A stretch of 64,000 bases of DNA from Sporosarcina ureae (GTDB lineage: Bacteria > Bacillota > Bacilli > Bacillales_A > Planococcaceae). This document shows, in pieces, positions 31,285 through 41,690 of this stretch. A program made the position numbers and the translations under genes. Below the pieces are notes generated by a model. That model made no database searches, had not been told where the DNA came from, and worked only from the letters and a program-made list of their open reading frames with translations. How positions within the stretch are numbered: position 1 is the first letter of the stretch; each line of letters begins with the position of its first letter. The stretch is taken from assembly GCF_029267015.1 (NCBI RefSeq), contig NZ_JARIEA010000073.1, forward strand, positions 1-64,000. The letters are read 5' to 3'.

Positions 31285-32730
31285 TTAAAAAGGACCATAT
31301 CCTGTTAGGACTGCATAAGTAATCGCGATAACTCCCACCACAATCCACATAAGTAATAGAGGAATTGCAAACCTAATCCATTGAGTCCATTTAACACCGC
31401 CTATAGCTAGCACTGCCATTAACACCCCAGAAGTTGGCGCAATAATGTTTGTAAAGCCATCTCCAAGTTTAAATGTAAGGACTCCGGTTTGTCTCGTCAT
31501 TCCTAAAATATCGACAATTGGAACCATGATAGGCATAACGATAGCTGCTTGAGCATCTCCTGCTGTTACTAATAGATTAAAGCCCATATTAAACACGAAG
31601 AGCAGCAGTGCACCTACTAATAATGTTGTCGATTCCAATGGAACCAGAACCATATTCACAATGGTATCTAATATATGGCCATTTTCCATTACAATGACAA
31701 CACCTCTTGCCAAACCTGCTACGAGTGCACCGTACGCGATAGATTGTGCACCTGAAATAAAAATCTTAACGAAGTTGTTCGGATTGATACGTGCAATGAT
31801 TGCCACTATTACGCCCATCAAAATAAAGATACCTGCTAATTCATTGATACCCCATTGTTTGGTGAAGGCTCCGTAGACGAAAAACACTAGTGATCCAACA
31901 AATGCCAGAATGACAAGCTTTTGTGTAGTAGTAAAACTTGTAACTCTATTTTCATGGGATTCTTCCATCCCGTCTGAAATCTCTTGGTGATCGCCAAAAG
32001 GTTTACCCGCCATAATGGACTTCTCTGGATTATTCTTAATCTTTCTAGCATAACTATTTGTATAAAGTATAGTAACTGTAATTAAAGCAACAAATACAAA
32101 TACTCGAAGAACTATTCCTGAGAATAAAGGTAATTCAGCAATTGTTTGAGCAAAACCTAATATCGTAGGATCAAAAACACCTGCAATCATACCTGAATAA
32201 TACCCCAAATATATCATAGCAACTCCAGTTATGGCATCGAGCTTCAAGGATCGCGCTAAACCGATACCAATCGGAATAAAAGCAATAACAGCATTGGCTA
32301 CAACTCCCATAGAAGCTAAAATACCAAACATCGCACTAACCGTTGTGATTAATATAATATATCGACCTTTTGTCTTATCTATTAACTTATTTAAACCAGA
32401 ATCAATAGCACCGGTTGACTCAATAACCGCTATTATTCCCCCAATAATGAAGATTAAGAAAATGATATTCGCAGTTTGAACCATTCCTAGTTGAATAGAA
32501 GTAAATAAATCTAATACGTTTGCAGGATTAGATTCTTGCGCAGTATAACTATTTGGTACAACTTTTGTTATGTCGTCAACAGTTTCACGATCATAAGATC
32601 CTGCAGGTATTAGATAAGTCGCAATAGCTGCCAATACTATAATACTAAAAATAATTATATATGCGTCAGGCATTGTAAACTTTAGACGCTTTTTTTTGCG
32701 TTCTTGTTCCATAGTATCCTCCTCAGTCAA
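31285..32730 (-). CDS. YfcC-family (DcuC/ArsB-like) membrane transporter
   Basis: About 12 hydrophobic segments; IIFLIFIIGGIIAVIESTGAIDSGLNKLI; LGDGFTNIIAPTSGVLMAVLAIGGVKW. Confidence 0.85.
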   Translation of the reverse strand: MTEEDTMEQERKKKRLKFTMPDAYIIIFSIIVLAAIATYLIPAGSYDRETVDDITKVVPNSYTAQESNPANVLDLFTSIQLGMVQTANIIFLIFIIGGIIAVIESTGAIDSGLNKLIDKTKGRYIILITTVSAMFGILASMGVVANAVIAFIPIGIGLARSLKLDAITGVAMIYLGYYSGMIAGVFDPTILGFAQTIAELPLFSGIVLRVFVFVALITVTILYTNSYARKIKNNPEKSIMAGKPFGDHQEISDGMEESHENRVTSFTTTQKLVILAFVGSLVFFVYGAFTKQWGINELAGIFILMGVIVAIIARINPNNFVKIFISGAQSIAYGALVAGLARGVVIVMENGHILDTIVNMVLVPLESTTLLVGALLLFVFNMGFNLLVTAGDAQAAIVMPIMVPIVDILGMTRQTGVLTFKLGDGFTNIIAPTSGVLMAVLAIGGVKWTQWIRFAIPLLLMWIVVGVIAITYAVLTGYGPF

Positions 32731-32789
32731 TCCATCTAATTGTACTTGAATAAATTCTCATGACTTATGTGATTTTATTGCACTTACAG

Positions 32790-33863
32790 TTAAAAACTAA
32801 AACGTTGTATATCTATTGGTTGGCAAGGCTGTCCTTCTTGTAGATACAAACTTTTATTCGATAAGTCCATAATCACTGAAAAGACCGTAATAATGTCTGT
32901 ATAGTCTGATGTACCAGGTACTTTATGAATACAAATAGAGTTTGGCTTATTTTCGTGGTCAGCTAACCATCCTTTTATATCTTCTTCTGTTACGACGTGA
33001 TTGTCTTTTGTAGAGTTTTCTATTAATTTCTCAATCCTATCAATTCTATTATATGAATTTTCTTCTGTAGTTAAATTATCATTTCCAATATCATCAATAA
33101 CCGTTTTAGAACAGAAATGATTTGTATGATATAGATAGGAATCTGAAGTTTCTTTTTCACCAAACTTATTTGGGGACAACTCTAAGTTTTTGGCAGTATG
33201 AACAGAGCCTTTTGATTGAGCCATTAAAAAATTGGCCGAAGATCCCAACTTACCATTTACTACTTTATTTCTAGCTTCTTCAATATTCTCTGAATTTAAA
33301 ACTTCTCTTAGTCCAAGATGGATCGGCAGTTCGTTTGATTTAAGGTTTGAACGTAAAGCGTTTAAGCAAACCCCCAGACCGTGTTCATTCATACCGATTT
33401 TCCCAATAATTCCCGCTTCGGTAACCATGTGAATTTTCGGTCCATTCTGTTGAGTGATTTTCGTCATAATCAAACTTTTAGATTGAGCAGAAGTCCAATC
33501 CCAAGTTTGACCCAAAAATGCAAATTCCGATTTAGGTGGCATAATCGCAAAGCTTGTACAACCATCCGTTTTGTTTTGCGTTAACACAATTTCACTTCGG
33601 GCATTTAACACTAAAATATCTTCAAAATCCACAGAAGCACCTTTTGCTAGCCCTTCCATCTCTTCAAGTAATTTAATATTCGTCTTTTCAATAGCATGCA
33701 AATGTTTTTTTCCCATCTCTTTTGCCTGACTCCACGTGATATCCGCATTATTGTAAAATAATTCTTCGTACGCAGTTATACTGGATGCAACTTCACTTTT
33801 AGCTTGTTCTCCATGACTAAAACCAATCTCATACGGCGTACCACTTAAGTTTAATATCTTCAT
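32790..33863 (-). CDS. C45-family autoproteolytic acyltransferase/peptidase
   Basis: MKILNLSGTPYEIGFSHGEQAKSEV; DGCTSFAIMPPKSEFAFLGQTWDW with Cys nucleophile; start likely 33863. Confidence 0.85.
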   Translation of the reverse strand: MKILNLSGTPYEIGFSHGEQAKSEVASSITAYEELFYNNADITWSQAKEMGKKHLHAIEKTNIKLLEEMEGLAKGASVDFEDILVLNARSEIVLTQNKTDGCTSFAIMPPKSEFAFLGQTWDWTSAQSKSLIMTKITQQNGPKIHMVTEAGIIGKIGMNEHGLGVCLNALRSNLKSNELPIHLGLREVLNSENIEEARNKVVNGKLGSSANFLMAQSKGSVHTAKNLELSPNKFGEKETSDSYLYHTNHFCSKTVIDDIGNDNLTTEENSYNRIDRIEKLIENSTKDNHVVTEEDIKGWLADHENKPNSICIHKVPGTSDYTDIITVFSVIMDLSNKSLYLQEGQPCQPIDIQRFSF

Positions 33864-34146
33864 TTTATTCCACCCTTTAAAAGTATTTATCAATTACTTA
33901 AAAAAATGATATCGCTTTCAATTTTGATCAAAAAGGTAGTATACTTCGAAAATCATGCGCAGCCTCCGTCTAATTTTCCGCAACTTCCCTAACGACAAAT
34001 GTTCCACTTGTGTTCTTTCTGACAACGACATCTCCTTCATTCATTTGGTATTTCTAAGTTTAGCTTGCTAGTCACCATTCGAGAAGTATATAATTCATAT
34101 AACAACTATACGTTTTTCGAATACTTAGAAAGCTGGTGATGGAACA

Positions 34147-35022
34147 ATGGAATTAAGACAGCTACGTTATTTTATAGCCGTCGCTGAGGAATTAAATTTC
34201 AGTCGCGCTGCTAAACGACTACATATCACCCAACCGCCTTTAAGTATGCAAATTCAAAACTTAGAAAAAGAAATGGGTATTATTCTATTTCTCCGAACGA
34301 ATCGGAGCGTCGAATTAACAGCAGCTGGACAACGTTTCTATCATGATATCGTCAAAGTTATCGATACCCTAGAGGCTTCAATTGAAAATGCACAACGGAT
34401 CCATCTTGGAAAATTGGGATCTTTGCGTGTAGGATTCGTTGGTTCTGCCACCTATGATATTCTACCTGCAGTTTTAAGGGTATTCCGAAAACAATTCCCT
34501 GACGTTCAAGTACATCTATCCGAATTGTCTACGCTGGCCCAACTTGAAGCATTGCGCCAGAATGAAATCGATGTCGGTGTCCTAAGACCTCCAGTCCTTG
34601 AAGACACGCTTCACACTGAAATCGTCTCCATTCATCCTTGCGTACTCGCGGTTCCAAAACAACATCCTTTACTTGAATTAGATGTAGTCACACTAGAGGA
34701 CTTAAAACCCTACCCGTTCGTACTAATTTCACCAAAGACATGGCCCGGACTCTACACCGAAATTCTCGGACTGTGCCATCCCGTCATCCAACAAGAAGCT
34801 CTAGAATTTCAAACAGTCATCGGCTTGGTTGCTGCTGGTATGGGCATAGCCATTGTTCCCCAATCTATTATGAACATGCATACACAAGAAGTCGTTTACA
34901 TTGATTCGATTCACCAGTTACCGCTTGCCTCGATGGGCATTACTTATCGGAGTAGCGATCAATCCATACTCGTCAAAACCTTTTGTGAAATTGCAGTTCG
35001 GGTTGCTAGAAGTGCAGGGTAG
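34147..35022 (+). CDS. LysR-family transcriptional regulator
   Basis: MELRQLRYFIAVAEELNFSRAAKRLHITQPPLSMQIQNLEKEMG. Confidence 0.93.
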   Translation: MELRQLRYFIAVAEELNFSRAAKRLHITQPPLSMQIQNLEKEMGIILFLRTNRSVELTAAGQRFYHDIVKVIDTLEASIENAQRIHLGKLGSLRVGFVGSATYDILPAVLRVFRKQFPDVQVHLSELSTLAQLEALRQNEIDVGVLRPPVLEDTLHTEIVSIHPCVLAVPKQHPLLELDVVTLEDLKPYPFVLISPKTWPGLYTEILGLCHPVIQQEALEFQTVIGLVAAGMGIAIVPQSIMNMHTQEVVYIDSIHQLPLASMGITYRSSDQSILVKTFCEIAVRVARSAG

Positions 35023-35127
35023 TTTTTGGAATACGGAGTATATGAGCCCAGACAATAAAAAGATCAAGCAAGTCAGATAATCATTCCTTTTCGGATTGCT
35101 TCTCTTTTTCTATTTACTTATATTCTA

Positions 35128-35168
35128 AAAAAGAGTACCTATGTGTTTCAAGCGCAGGTGCTTTTTTG
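35128..35168. terminator. Terminator-like hairpin
   Basis: AAAAAGAGTACCTATGTG-tttcaag-CGCAGGTGCTTTTTTG (with G-T pairs). Confidence 0.5.
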
Positions 35169-35300
35169 ATATATCGATAATCACAAACCCAAAGTACTCT
35201 CCATACCACCCAATCCCCCAAAAACACTCTTCACTTCACCGTTTTCCTCCCATAAAATCACCACCCCAACCCGCATAAAACAATAATAATAAGGACATGA

Positions 35301-35330
35301 TGAATAAAACAGTAATGAAAAATCAATATA
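35301..35330 (+). promoter_or_regulatory. Candidate sigma-G promoter of the germinant receptor operon
   Basis: TGAATA-N17-CAATATA about 45 nt upstream of the gerXA ATG. Confidence 0.35.
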
Positions 35331-35374
35331 TATGCGTACCTACGCAAAACACCAAACAGTAAATGAGGTAGTGT

Positions 35375-36976
35375 ATGGGCTTTTTCAAAAAGAAAGTGAA
35401 AACTAAAGTACAATCCACTCCCCCTAGCCAAACGAAAGAAAATACTTCACCCAGTGATTTAAAGACAAGTCTTCAGGACAATATACAATTCGTAAAAGAT
35501 AGTCTCGGTGCGAGCACCGATATTGTCATTCGTGAAATTCGAATTGGTAAAGGTGGATCGGTGAAAGCGGGGATTTTTTATACCGACGGCTTAAGCGATA
35601 CACCGTCATTGCAAAATTTCGTTATGGAATCGTTGATGTTAGATATAAAAGGGACCCCGTTAGAGAAGAAGGTAACGCCTGAACAAAATCTCTTAACTGT
35701 TTTAAAAGATTTTGCTATGACGGTGGGAGAGATTAAAGATCTCACCAACTTTGATGATCTTTTTACCTTTCTTTTATCTGGGGATGCTATTTTGTTAATT
35801 GATGGATATTCTGAAGGTCTAGTCATTGGAAATAAGCACTGGGTTGAGCGTGGGGTAACGGAACCTACGTCTCAGACAGTAGTTAGAGGACCGCGCGAAG
35901 GTTTTTCTGAAAATCTACGAATCAATACAGCATTGATTCGTCGGAAATTGAAAGATCCAAGTCTTTGGATGGAGTCAAAAGTGATTGGAACGCGGACGAA
36001 AACGAATGTTGCTATTATGTATATTCATGGCGTTGCAAATGACAAAATCGTAGAGGAAGTTCGTTTGCGTTTGGACCGAATAGATATTGACGGGATTTTG
36101 GAAAGTGGTAATATCGAGGGGCTAATTGAAGATTCAACGTACTCCCCTTTCCCTACCGTTTTTAATACCGAACGTCCAGATACAGTAGCTGCAGCACTTC
36201 TCGAAGGACGCATTGCCATTTTAGTGGATGGAACTCCTTTTGTACTACTTGTTCCCGCACTATTCGTCCAATTTTTCCAATCTCCTGAAGACTACTATGT
36301 GCATACCGGTATTGGAAGTCTAATTCGACTTCTACGCTTCTTTGCATACCTAATTGCTTTGCTTGCACCCGCATTATTTATTGCGGTCACCACTTTCCAT
36401 CAAACGATGCTACCACCTGCACTCCTTATTAGCCTGACAGCCCAACGAGAAGGTGTGCCATTTCCGGCATTTATTGAAGCCGTTATAATGGAAATTACTT
36501 TTGAAATTTTGAGGGAAGCAGGCGTAAGGATGCCCCGCTCCATCGGTTCAGCCATGTCCATTGTAGGTGCGTTTGTGATCGGGACCGCTGCGGTCGAAGC
36601 TGGCATTATTTCAGCTGCGATGGTCATCGTCGTTTCCATAACCGCTATATCAAGCTTTGTTTCACCTACTTACAACCTTGCGATCGCTGCGAGGATACTA
36701 CGCTTTGGATTTATGGCGTTAGCTGCTTCGTTTGGGTTATATGGCATCGCCATAGGTTTAGTGGCTCTTATTCTCCATTTATGCAGTTTACGTTCATTTG
36801 GTATACCTTATATGTCACCATTAGCTCCATTTAACGTTTCCGATCAAAAAGACACGTTGATTGTGGCGCCTGTATGGAAAATGTTTACTAGACCTCGCCT
36901 GACGAATCAAACAAATAAAGTTAGGCAACAAGATCCAGCTTCCGCGAAACCACAGCCACCAAAAAACGATGAATAA
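35375..36976 (+). CDS. Spore germination protein, GerA family A subunit
   Basis: DAILLIDGYSEGLVIGNKHWVERGVTEPTSQTVVRGPREGFSENLRINTALIRRKLK; C-terminal TM region. Confidence 0.93.
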   Translation: MGFFKKKVKTKVQSTPPSQTKENTSPSDLKTSLQDNIQFVKDSLGASTDIVIREIRIGKGGSVKAGIFYTDGLSDTPSLQNFVMESLMLDIKGTPLEKKVTPEQNLLTVLKDFAMTVGEIKDLTNFDDLFTFLLSGDAILLIDGYSEGLVIGNKHWVERGVTEPTSQTVVRGPREGFSENLRINTALIRRKLKDPSLWMESKVIGTRTKTNVAIMYIHGVANDKIVEEVRLRLDRIDIDGILESGNIEGLIEDSTYSPFPTVFNTERPDTVAAALLEGRIAILVDGTPFVLLVPALFVQFFQSPEDYYVHTGIGSLIRLLRFFAYLIALLAPALFIAVTTFHQTMLPPALLISLTAQREGVPFPAFIEAVIMEITFEILREAGVRMPRSIGSAMSIVGAFVIGTAAVEAGIISAAMVIVVSITAISSFVSPTYNLAIAARILRFGFMALAASFGLYGIAIGLVALILHLCSLRSFGIPYMSPLAPFNVSDQKDTLIVAPVWKMFTRPRLTNQTNKVRQQDPASAKPQPPKNDE

Positions 36977-36988
36977 GAAAGGGAGTAT

Positions 36989-38179
36989 ATGATGAAAAAA
37001 TGCATAGTTACACTCCTGATTCTTACCCTCTTTTTGTCGGGGTGCTGGGACAGGAGAGAATTAAATGAGCTGGGCATCGCCATGGCATTAGGAATCGACA
37101 AAATAGAAAATGAATACGTTGTCAGTGCCCAAGTGGTCGTACCTTCAGAAGTATCGATGAGAGCAAGTACGGGGCGTTCAGCGGTCACTCTCTTTCATGC
37201 CACCGGAGACACTGTGTATGAAGCTTTTCGAAAAATGACAAAGGTTTCCCCACGAAAAATTTATCCAGGGCATCTACAAATACTAGTCATCAGCGAAGAA
37301 CTAGCAAAAGAAGGAATAGCTGATTCATTAGAATTACTGTCCAGAGATTGGGAGCTTCGATCGGACTTCTATGTAGTCGTTGCGAAGGATTTAACAGCTT
37401 CTGAAGTATTGAATGTGACGACGACAATAGAAAGTATTCCAGCCAATAAAATGTTTAATGCTCTTAAAGTATCAGAAAAAAACTGGGCCGGAACAGAAGG
37501 CGTCATATTAGATGAGCTAGTAACCAATCTTATAAGTGATGGAAATGAAGCCGTGTTAACAGGAATTCAAGTATTTGGTGACAAAGAAACAGGGTCAAGC
37601 AAACAGAATACGGACTCGATTACTCCTACTACGCGAATTCAATATGATAATTTAGCGGTGTTTAAAGCAGATCAATTAGTCGGCTGGTTAACTGAAGAAG
37701 AGAGTAGGGGCTACGCAGATATTACCGGAAAAGTTAAAAAAACCGTGACATCTATTCCTTGTCCTAAAGAAGGAAATATCACTATAGAAGTTCTAAAATA
37801 TCATTCTAAAATTAAAGGATCTATAAACCAAGGCGATCCTGAGATAGATCTCATAATTGAAGCAGAAGGAAATATAGGAGAAGTATTATGTTCAATTGAT
37901 ATTATGAAACAAGAAACCATTGATGAGCTGGAGAAAAATTACGAAGCAGAAGTGAAAGAAATTATTCATCAAACGATTGAGTCCGTACAAAAACAATATC
38001 AATCAGACATTTTCGGATTTGGCGAAGCCATCCATAGATCCAATCCGAAAGAATGGAACAAAATGAAAGAACACTGGGATGAAAGATTCTCCGATTTAAC
38101 CGTAAATGTTCATATTGATATGAACATTCGTCGCATCGGTACAGTGAATAATTCCTTCTTAGAAAAGATTAAGGACTAA
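36989..38179 (+). CDS. Ger(x)C family germination lipoprotein
   Basis: LFLSGCWDRRELNELGIAMALGIDK. Confidence 0.92.
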   Translation: MMKKCIVTLLILTLFLSGCWDRRELNELGIAMALGIDKIENEYVVSAQVVVPSEVSMRASTGRSAVTLFHATGDTVYEAFRKMTKVSPRKIYPGHLQILVISEELAKEGIADSLELLSRDWELRSDFYVVVAKDLTASEVLNVTTTIESIPANKMFNALKVSEKNWAGTEGVILDELVTNLISDGNEAVLTGIQVFGDKETGSSKQNTDSITPTTRIQYDNLAVFKADQLVGWLTEEESRGYADITGKVKKTVTSIPCPKEGNITIEVLKYHSKIKGSINQGDPEIDLIIEAEGNIGEVLCSIDIMKQETIDELEKNYEAEVKEIIHQTIESVQKQYQSDIFGFGEAIHRSNPKEWNKMKEHWDERFSDLTVNVHIDMNIRRIGTVNNSFLEKIKD

Positions 38180-38185
38180 CTGATC

Positions 38186-38419
38186 ATGTTAAATAGTATA
38201 GGCGTCCTCTTGATAGCAGCTGCCATTGTGTGGTTTGAAGTTCCCTCTCTCTTAGATAAAAAACATAAAAAAGAATTGATCGCGTTTTCTGTTTTTCTTA
38301 CGATAGGAGTGGTGTTAGGCATGGTGCTTGGATTTGGAAAGTCCATTCCTAACCCAATGGACTTACTCACTTTTTTATTTACACTACTAACTAACCTGAT
38401 GGCTCCTTTGCTGAAGTGA
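38186..38419 (+). CDS. Small two-TM germinant-receptor D-subunit-like protein
   Basis: 77 aa, two hydrophobic segments, located between C and B genes in the same operon. Confidence 0.7.
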   Translation: MLNSIGVLLIAAAIVWFEVPSLLDKKHKKELIAFSVFLTIGVVLGMVLGFGKSIPNPMDLLTFLFTLLTNLMAPLLK

Positions 38420-38427
38420 AGATCTAG

Positions 38428-39567
38428 GTGAAGGGAAAGGTAGGATATGACATGATGCAAAACGAAAAAATTAATCCATACCAATTTCTAATTTTGGTTA
38501 TTTTCTTTACGATTGGTACAGGCATCTTAATTGTCCCGTCAGTTTTAGCTACTGAAGCGAGACAAGATGCTTGGATTGCCGCTATCGTAGGTATAGTAAT
38601 CGGCTTATTGGTCATATGGCTATTCACATCTATAGCCCTTTGGTTCCCTCATCTCACTTATATCCAAATTAATGAAAAGATATTTGGCACATGGATAGGA
38701 AAAGCTGTTTCCGTACTATTTGTAGCAATGGCTACTCTTTACACGTCTAGTCTATTGTATTATTCGGCGACATTTATAATGACCAATATGATGCCTAACA
38801 CGCCAGTAGTAGCCCTAAATATTCTAATGATCGCAATCGTCGTGATGGGTGTCAGACTTGGATTGGAGACAATCGCTCGTTCTGCAGAAATTTTCATTGT
38901 CGTCTTCTTTATTTTATTCGTCATTTTAGCAGTGTTTATTTCACCGCAAATCAAATTTGAAAATTTGCAGCCAGTATTTGAGGTAGGGACCAAAACGATC
39001 GTTCAATCCAGCATCTATTTTATTACCTCCTCTTCTGTCAATGCGATTGTGTTATTAATGATCTTCCCAGCCATGGTCAATAAAGTGAAACAAGCGAAAA
39101 AGTCTTTTCTACTTGGAAACTTAATAGGTGGTATCTTCATCCTCATTTTTACATTCTTAAGTATTTCGGTAGTAGGTGCTGACGATACAGCTAGACAGAT
39201 TTATCCAAGCTATGAATTGGCCAAACGGATTAATGTTGGAGATTTTGTACAGCGTATTGAAGAATTGATGGGTTTCCTTTGGTTTATCGCCCTTTATTTT
39301 AAGACGATTCTTTATTTTTATGCTTCTGTTTTAGGGATCGCACAAATTTTAAACTTAAAAGACTACCGCCCTTTAACGCTACCGTTAGGCATGTTGGCTG
39401 TTATACTCTCTCTCGTGATCTATCCTAACGTCGTCTACCAAAAAGAAGTGGAACAATCGACTGAAATATATTTCACTATAACTATTGGACTGTTCTTCCC
39501 TCTTTTACTTATGATCGTCTATGCTTTTAGAAAAAATAAGTTAAAAAAGGAACTTAAGAGCCCTTAG
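38428..39567 (+). CDS. GerB-family (endospore germination permease) subunit
   Basis: INPYQFLILVIFFTIGTGILIVPSVLATEARQDAWIAAIVG; 10-TM APC-like pattern. Confidence 0.92.
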   Translation: MKGKVGYDMMQNEKINPYQFLILVIFFTIGTGILIVPSVLATEARQDAWIAAIVGIVIGLLVIWLFTSIALWFPHLTYIQINEKIFGTWIGKAVSVLFVAMATLYTSSLLYYSATFIMTNMMPNTPVVALNILMIAIVVMGVRLGLETIARSAEIFIVVFFILFVILAVFISPQIKFENLQPVFEVGTKTIVQSSIYFITSSSVNAIVLLMIFPAMVNKVKQAKKSFLLGNLIGGIFILIFTFLSISVVGADDTARQIYPSYELAKRINVGDFVQRIEELMGFLWFIALYFKTILYFYASVLGIAQILNLKDYRPLTLPLGMLAVILSLVIYPNVVYQKEVEQSTEIYFTITIGLFFPLLLMIVYAFRKNKLKKELKSP

Positions 39568-39607
39568 AATGAATTCGTTTAGGAATTGATAATGAGTAAT
39601 ATGGATA

Positions 39608-39650
39608 TCCAGCATATCTTCTTTTATGAAGACAGCTGGATTTTATCATG
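39608..39650 (+). terminator. Terminator downstream of ger operon
   Basis: ATCCAGCATATCTTC-ttttat-GAAGACAGCTGGAT followed by TTTATC. Confidence 0.65.
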
Positions 39651-39697
39651 CCTTATCAAAAATAAAACGTACGTAAATTCTACAGCGAATCTCTTAA

Positions 39698-39934
39698 TTA
39701 GTCTCTGCCCACTACGGCCTTCCCACCGCTATACAAACCGCCAGCAGACAATCCCATGACAACACCACTCAACACTCCACTAGCCCAGTCCTCTGGAAAC
39801 ACATACACGACACCGCTTGCTACACCAAGTACTATCGATACAATCGGACACCACTTCTTCGGCAGCCCGTATCCTTTCAGCGCATCTACTAGTCCGATAA
39901 TTACTGGGACTACCACCATATCCGTTATCTCCAC
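39698..39934 (-). CDS. Phage holin-like small membrane protein
   Basis: MEITDMVVVPVIIGLVDALKGYGLPKKWCPIVSIVLGVASGVVYVF... Confidence 0.65.
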   Translation of the reverse strand: MEITDMVVVPVIIGLVDALKGYGLPKKWCPIVSIVLGVASGVVYVFPEDWASGVLSGVVMGLSAGGLYSGGKAVVGRD

Positions 39935-39952
39935 ACCCTTCTCTCCTTTCGT

Positions 39953-40417
39953 TTATAACACACGTTGTACCAAGCGCTTGCCTGCTTCTACATGACCAAC
40001 ATACACTGGAAACTGCATCACTCGTTTTCGGTACTCATACAAACTTTCCTCTCTACCTGATTCAGCAAAAGTTAATAAATTCGGCATCAATCGGTCGGCG
40101 TAAGTGATTTTCACACCCGTCTCGCGAAACGTTTCGCTATGTAATCGATAAGCGTCTGCCTCTTTCTTGCTGAGATAAAAGGCATACCAATTCGGTTGCT
40201 TACTTTCCACCACAAAGAGTTTGATCTCTCCAATTCGCAATATGTTTTCTTTCATCGATTGCTGAATCGCCTCCTGATCGAATTCGATTTCCTTTAGCTT
40301 CTTGCTGTCTTCCTCCATGCGAATTTTTTGATGGCTAATTGCCCAGAAGATACTGTGGGCGGTCAGGGACATATCGGTATCGATCGCGTAATCGAATAGT
40401 TCTTCAACTGTAATCAT
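39953..40417 (-). CDS. Uncharacterised phage-module protein
   Basis: Likely start MITVEELFDYAIDTDMSL at 40417 with RBS; the longer ORF (to 40627) overlaps the helicase. Confidence 0.65.
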   Translation of the reverse strand: MITVEELFDYAIDTDMSLTAHSIFWAISHQKIRMEEDSKKLKEIEFDQEAIQQSMKENILRIGEIKLFVVESKQPNWYAFYLSKKEADAYRLHSETFRETGVKITYADRLMPNLLTFAESGREESLYEYRKRVMQFPVYVGHVEAGKRLVQRVL

Positions 40418-40436
40418 GTGTAGTCTCTCCTTTGTT

Positions 40437-41690
40437 TTAGCTTTGTAAGTTTCTGAGTCGACCCGTGTCTTTGTCGTAGTGGACGGTGAAGCTGCCGACT
40501 GGGCCATTGCGGTGTTTGGCAACGGTAATATCCAGATGATTCGATATTTCTGATTCTTGGTCGTAGTAGTCATCCCTGTAAAGGAAGCACACGACGTCAG
40601 CATCTTGTTCGATGTTGCCTGAGTCACGTAAGTCGCTCATCATCGGGTGTTTGTCTTGTCGTTGTTCGACAGCTCTTGAGAGTTGCGACAAGACGACAAC
40701 AGGGCAGTTAAATTCTTTCGCCATGGATTTTAAATCTGCGCTAATTTGACCGATTGCTTGATTTTGATTGTTCGCTGCTTCCTCCGGTCGGATGATCTGC
40801 AAGTAGTCAACGAAGATAATCGGACGCTTTTCTGGATTTGCTTTGATGATTTTACGAGCTGCAGCTTTTATTTGGCTCACTTTGATTCCGCTGCGGTCGT
40901 CGATTCTAATCCTTGCACTTTGCAGGAGCTCGAGTGCTTTCATCCAACTATTCTTTTGTGAATCGGGAAAATACTTATTCGGATCGCGCATTTTCAAACG
41001 ACTGTATCCACCAGCTGAGGCAATGAGTCGGTCTGACAGCGTTTTTCGGCTCATTTCAAGTGAGAAAATCAGTGGCAAATGATTAGCCAATCCAGCAGTA
41101 AGTGCGAAATGATTGAGTGTATCTGTCTTACCCATCGATGGTCTTGCCGCGACGACGATAAATTCACCATCTTGGAATCCGTTCAGTACATAATCCATAG
41201 ACTGTAAGCCCGTACTTATTCCCGTCATCCCCGGTGCTTCGATGAATGGTTGTTCGTATTGGGATACAAGATAGTCGTCGAGTAACTCCAATTCGACGGA
41301 TGCATGATCACTATCCAGTTCGTCTAAAGCTTTTTGAATCTTGCCGATCACCCACTGCTCGGCCAACGCTCGCTGCAAAATCTTCTCCGTTTCAATCTTC
41401 TTAAACTTGTCGATCACAATCTCCAAGTATTCGTCAAAGCGGTCTGGGTTCGCAAATCTACGTAAATCCGCTACATAATTTGCTCCACCAAGTTCTGCTG
41501 GTTCGCGTGTTGTCAGCAAGGTAATGAAGTCGATTGAGCGTCCCTGTAGCGCCAATCCTTTCATGGATAGATAAATACTTCTGTGTAGCTGTGTCTCAAA
41601 AAAAGCCACTTGAATTCCACTGTCGAGTATTAGATAGTTTTCCTGCATCATCGTACCGAGAAGACTTTTTTCTACTAGTTCGTTCATCAT
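40437..41690 (-). CDS. Phage-type DnaB replicative helicase
   Basis: VAARPSMGKTDTLNHFAL, IFVDYLQIIRPEE, VVVLSQLSRAVEQRQDKHPMMSDLRDSGNIEQDADVVCFLYRDDYY. Confidence 0.92.
   Translation of the reverse strand: MMNELVEKSLLGTMMQENYLILDSGIQVAFFETQLHRSIYLSMKGLALQGRSIDFITLLTTREPAELGGANYVADLRRFANPDRFDEYLEIVIDKFKKIETEKILQRALAEQWVIGKIQKALDELDSDHASVELELLDDYLVSQYEQPFIEAPGMTGISTGLQSMDYVLNGFQDGEFIVVAARPSMGKTDTLNHFALTAGLANHLPLIFSLEMSRKTLSDRLIASAGGYSRLKMRDPNKYFPDSQKNSWMKALELLQSARIRIDDRSGIKVSQIKAAARKIIKANPEKRPIIFVDYLQIIRPEEAANNQNQAIGQISADLKSMAKEFNCPVVVLSQLSRAVEQRQDKHPMMSDLRDSGNIEQDADVVCFLYRDDYYDQESEISNHLDITVAKHRNGPVGSFTVHYDKDTGRLRNLQS

Noticed and set aside
31142-31348. 68-aa minus-strand ORF downstream of the YfcC-type gene
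   Set aside because: Overlaps the 3' end of the transporter in another frame and starts within it; no coding features.
40418-40627. N-terminal extension of the 224-aa ORF 39953-40627
   Set aside because: Overlaps the DnaB 3' end by ~190 nt and reads as low-complexity; internal ATG at 40417 with RBS fits better.
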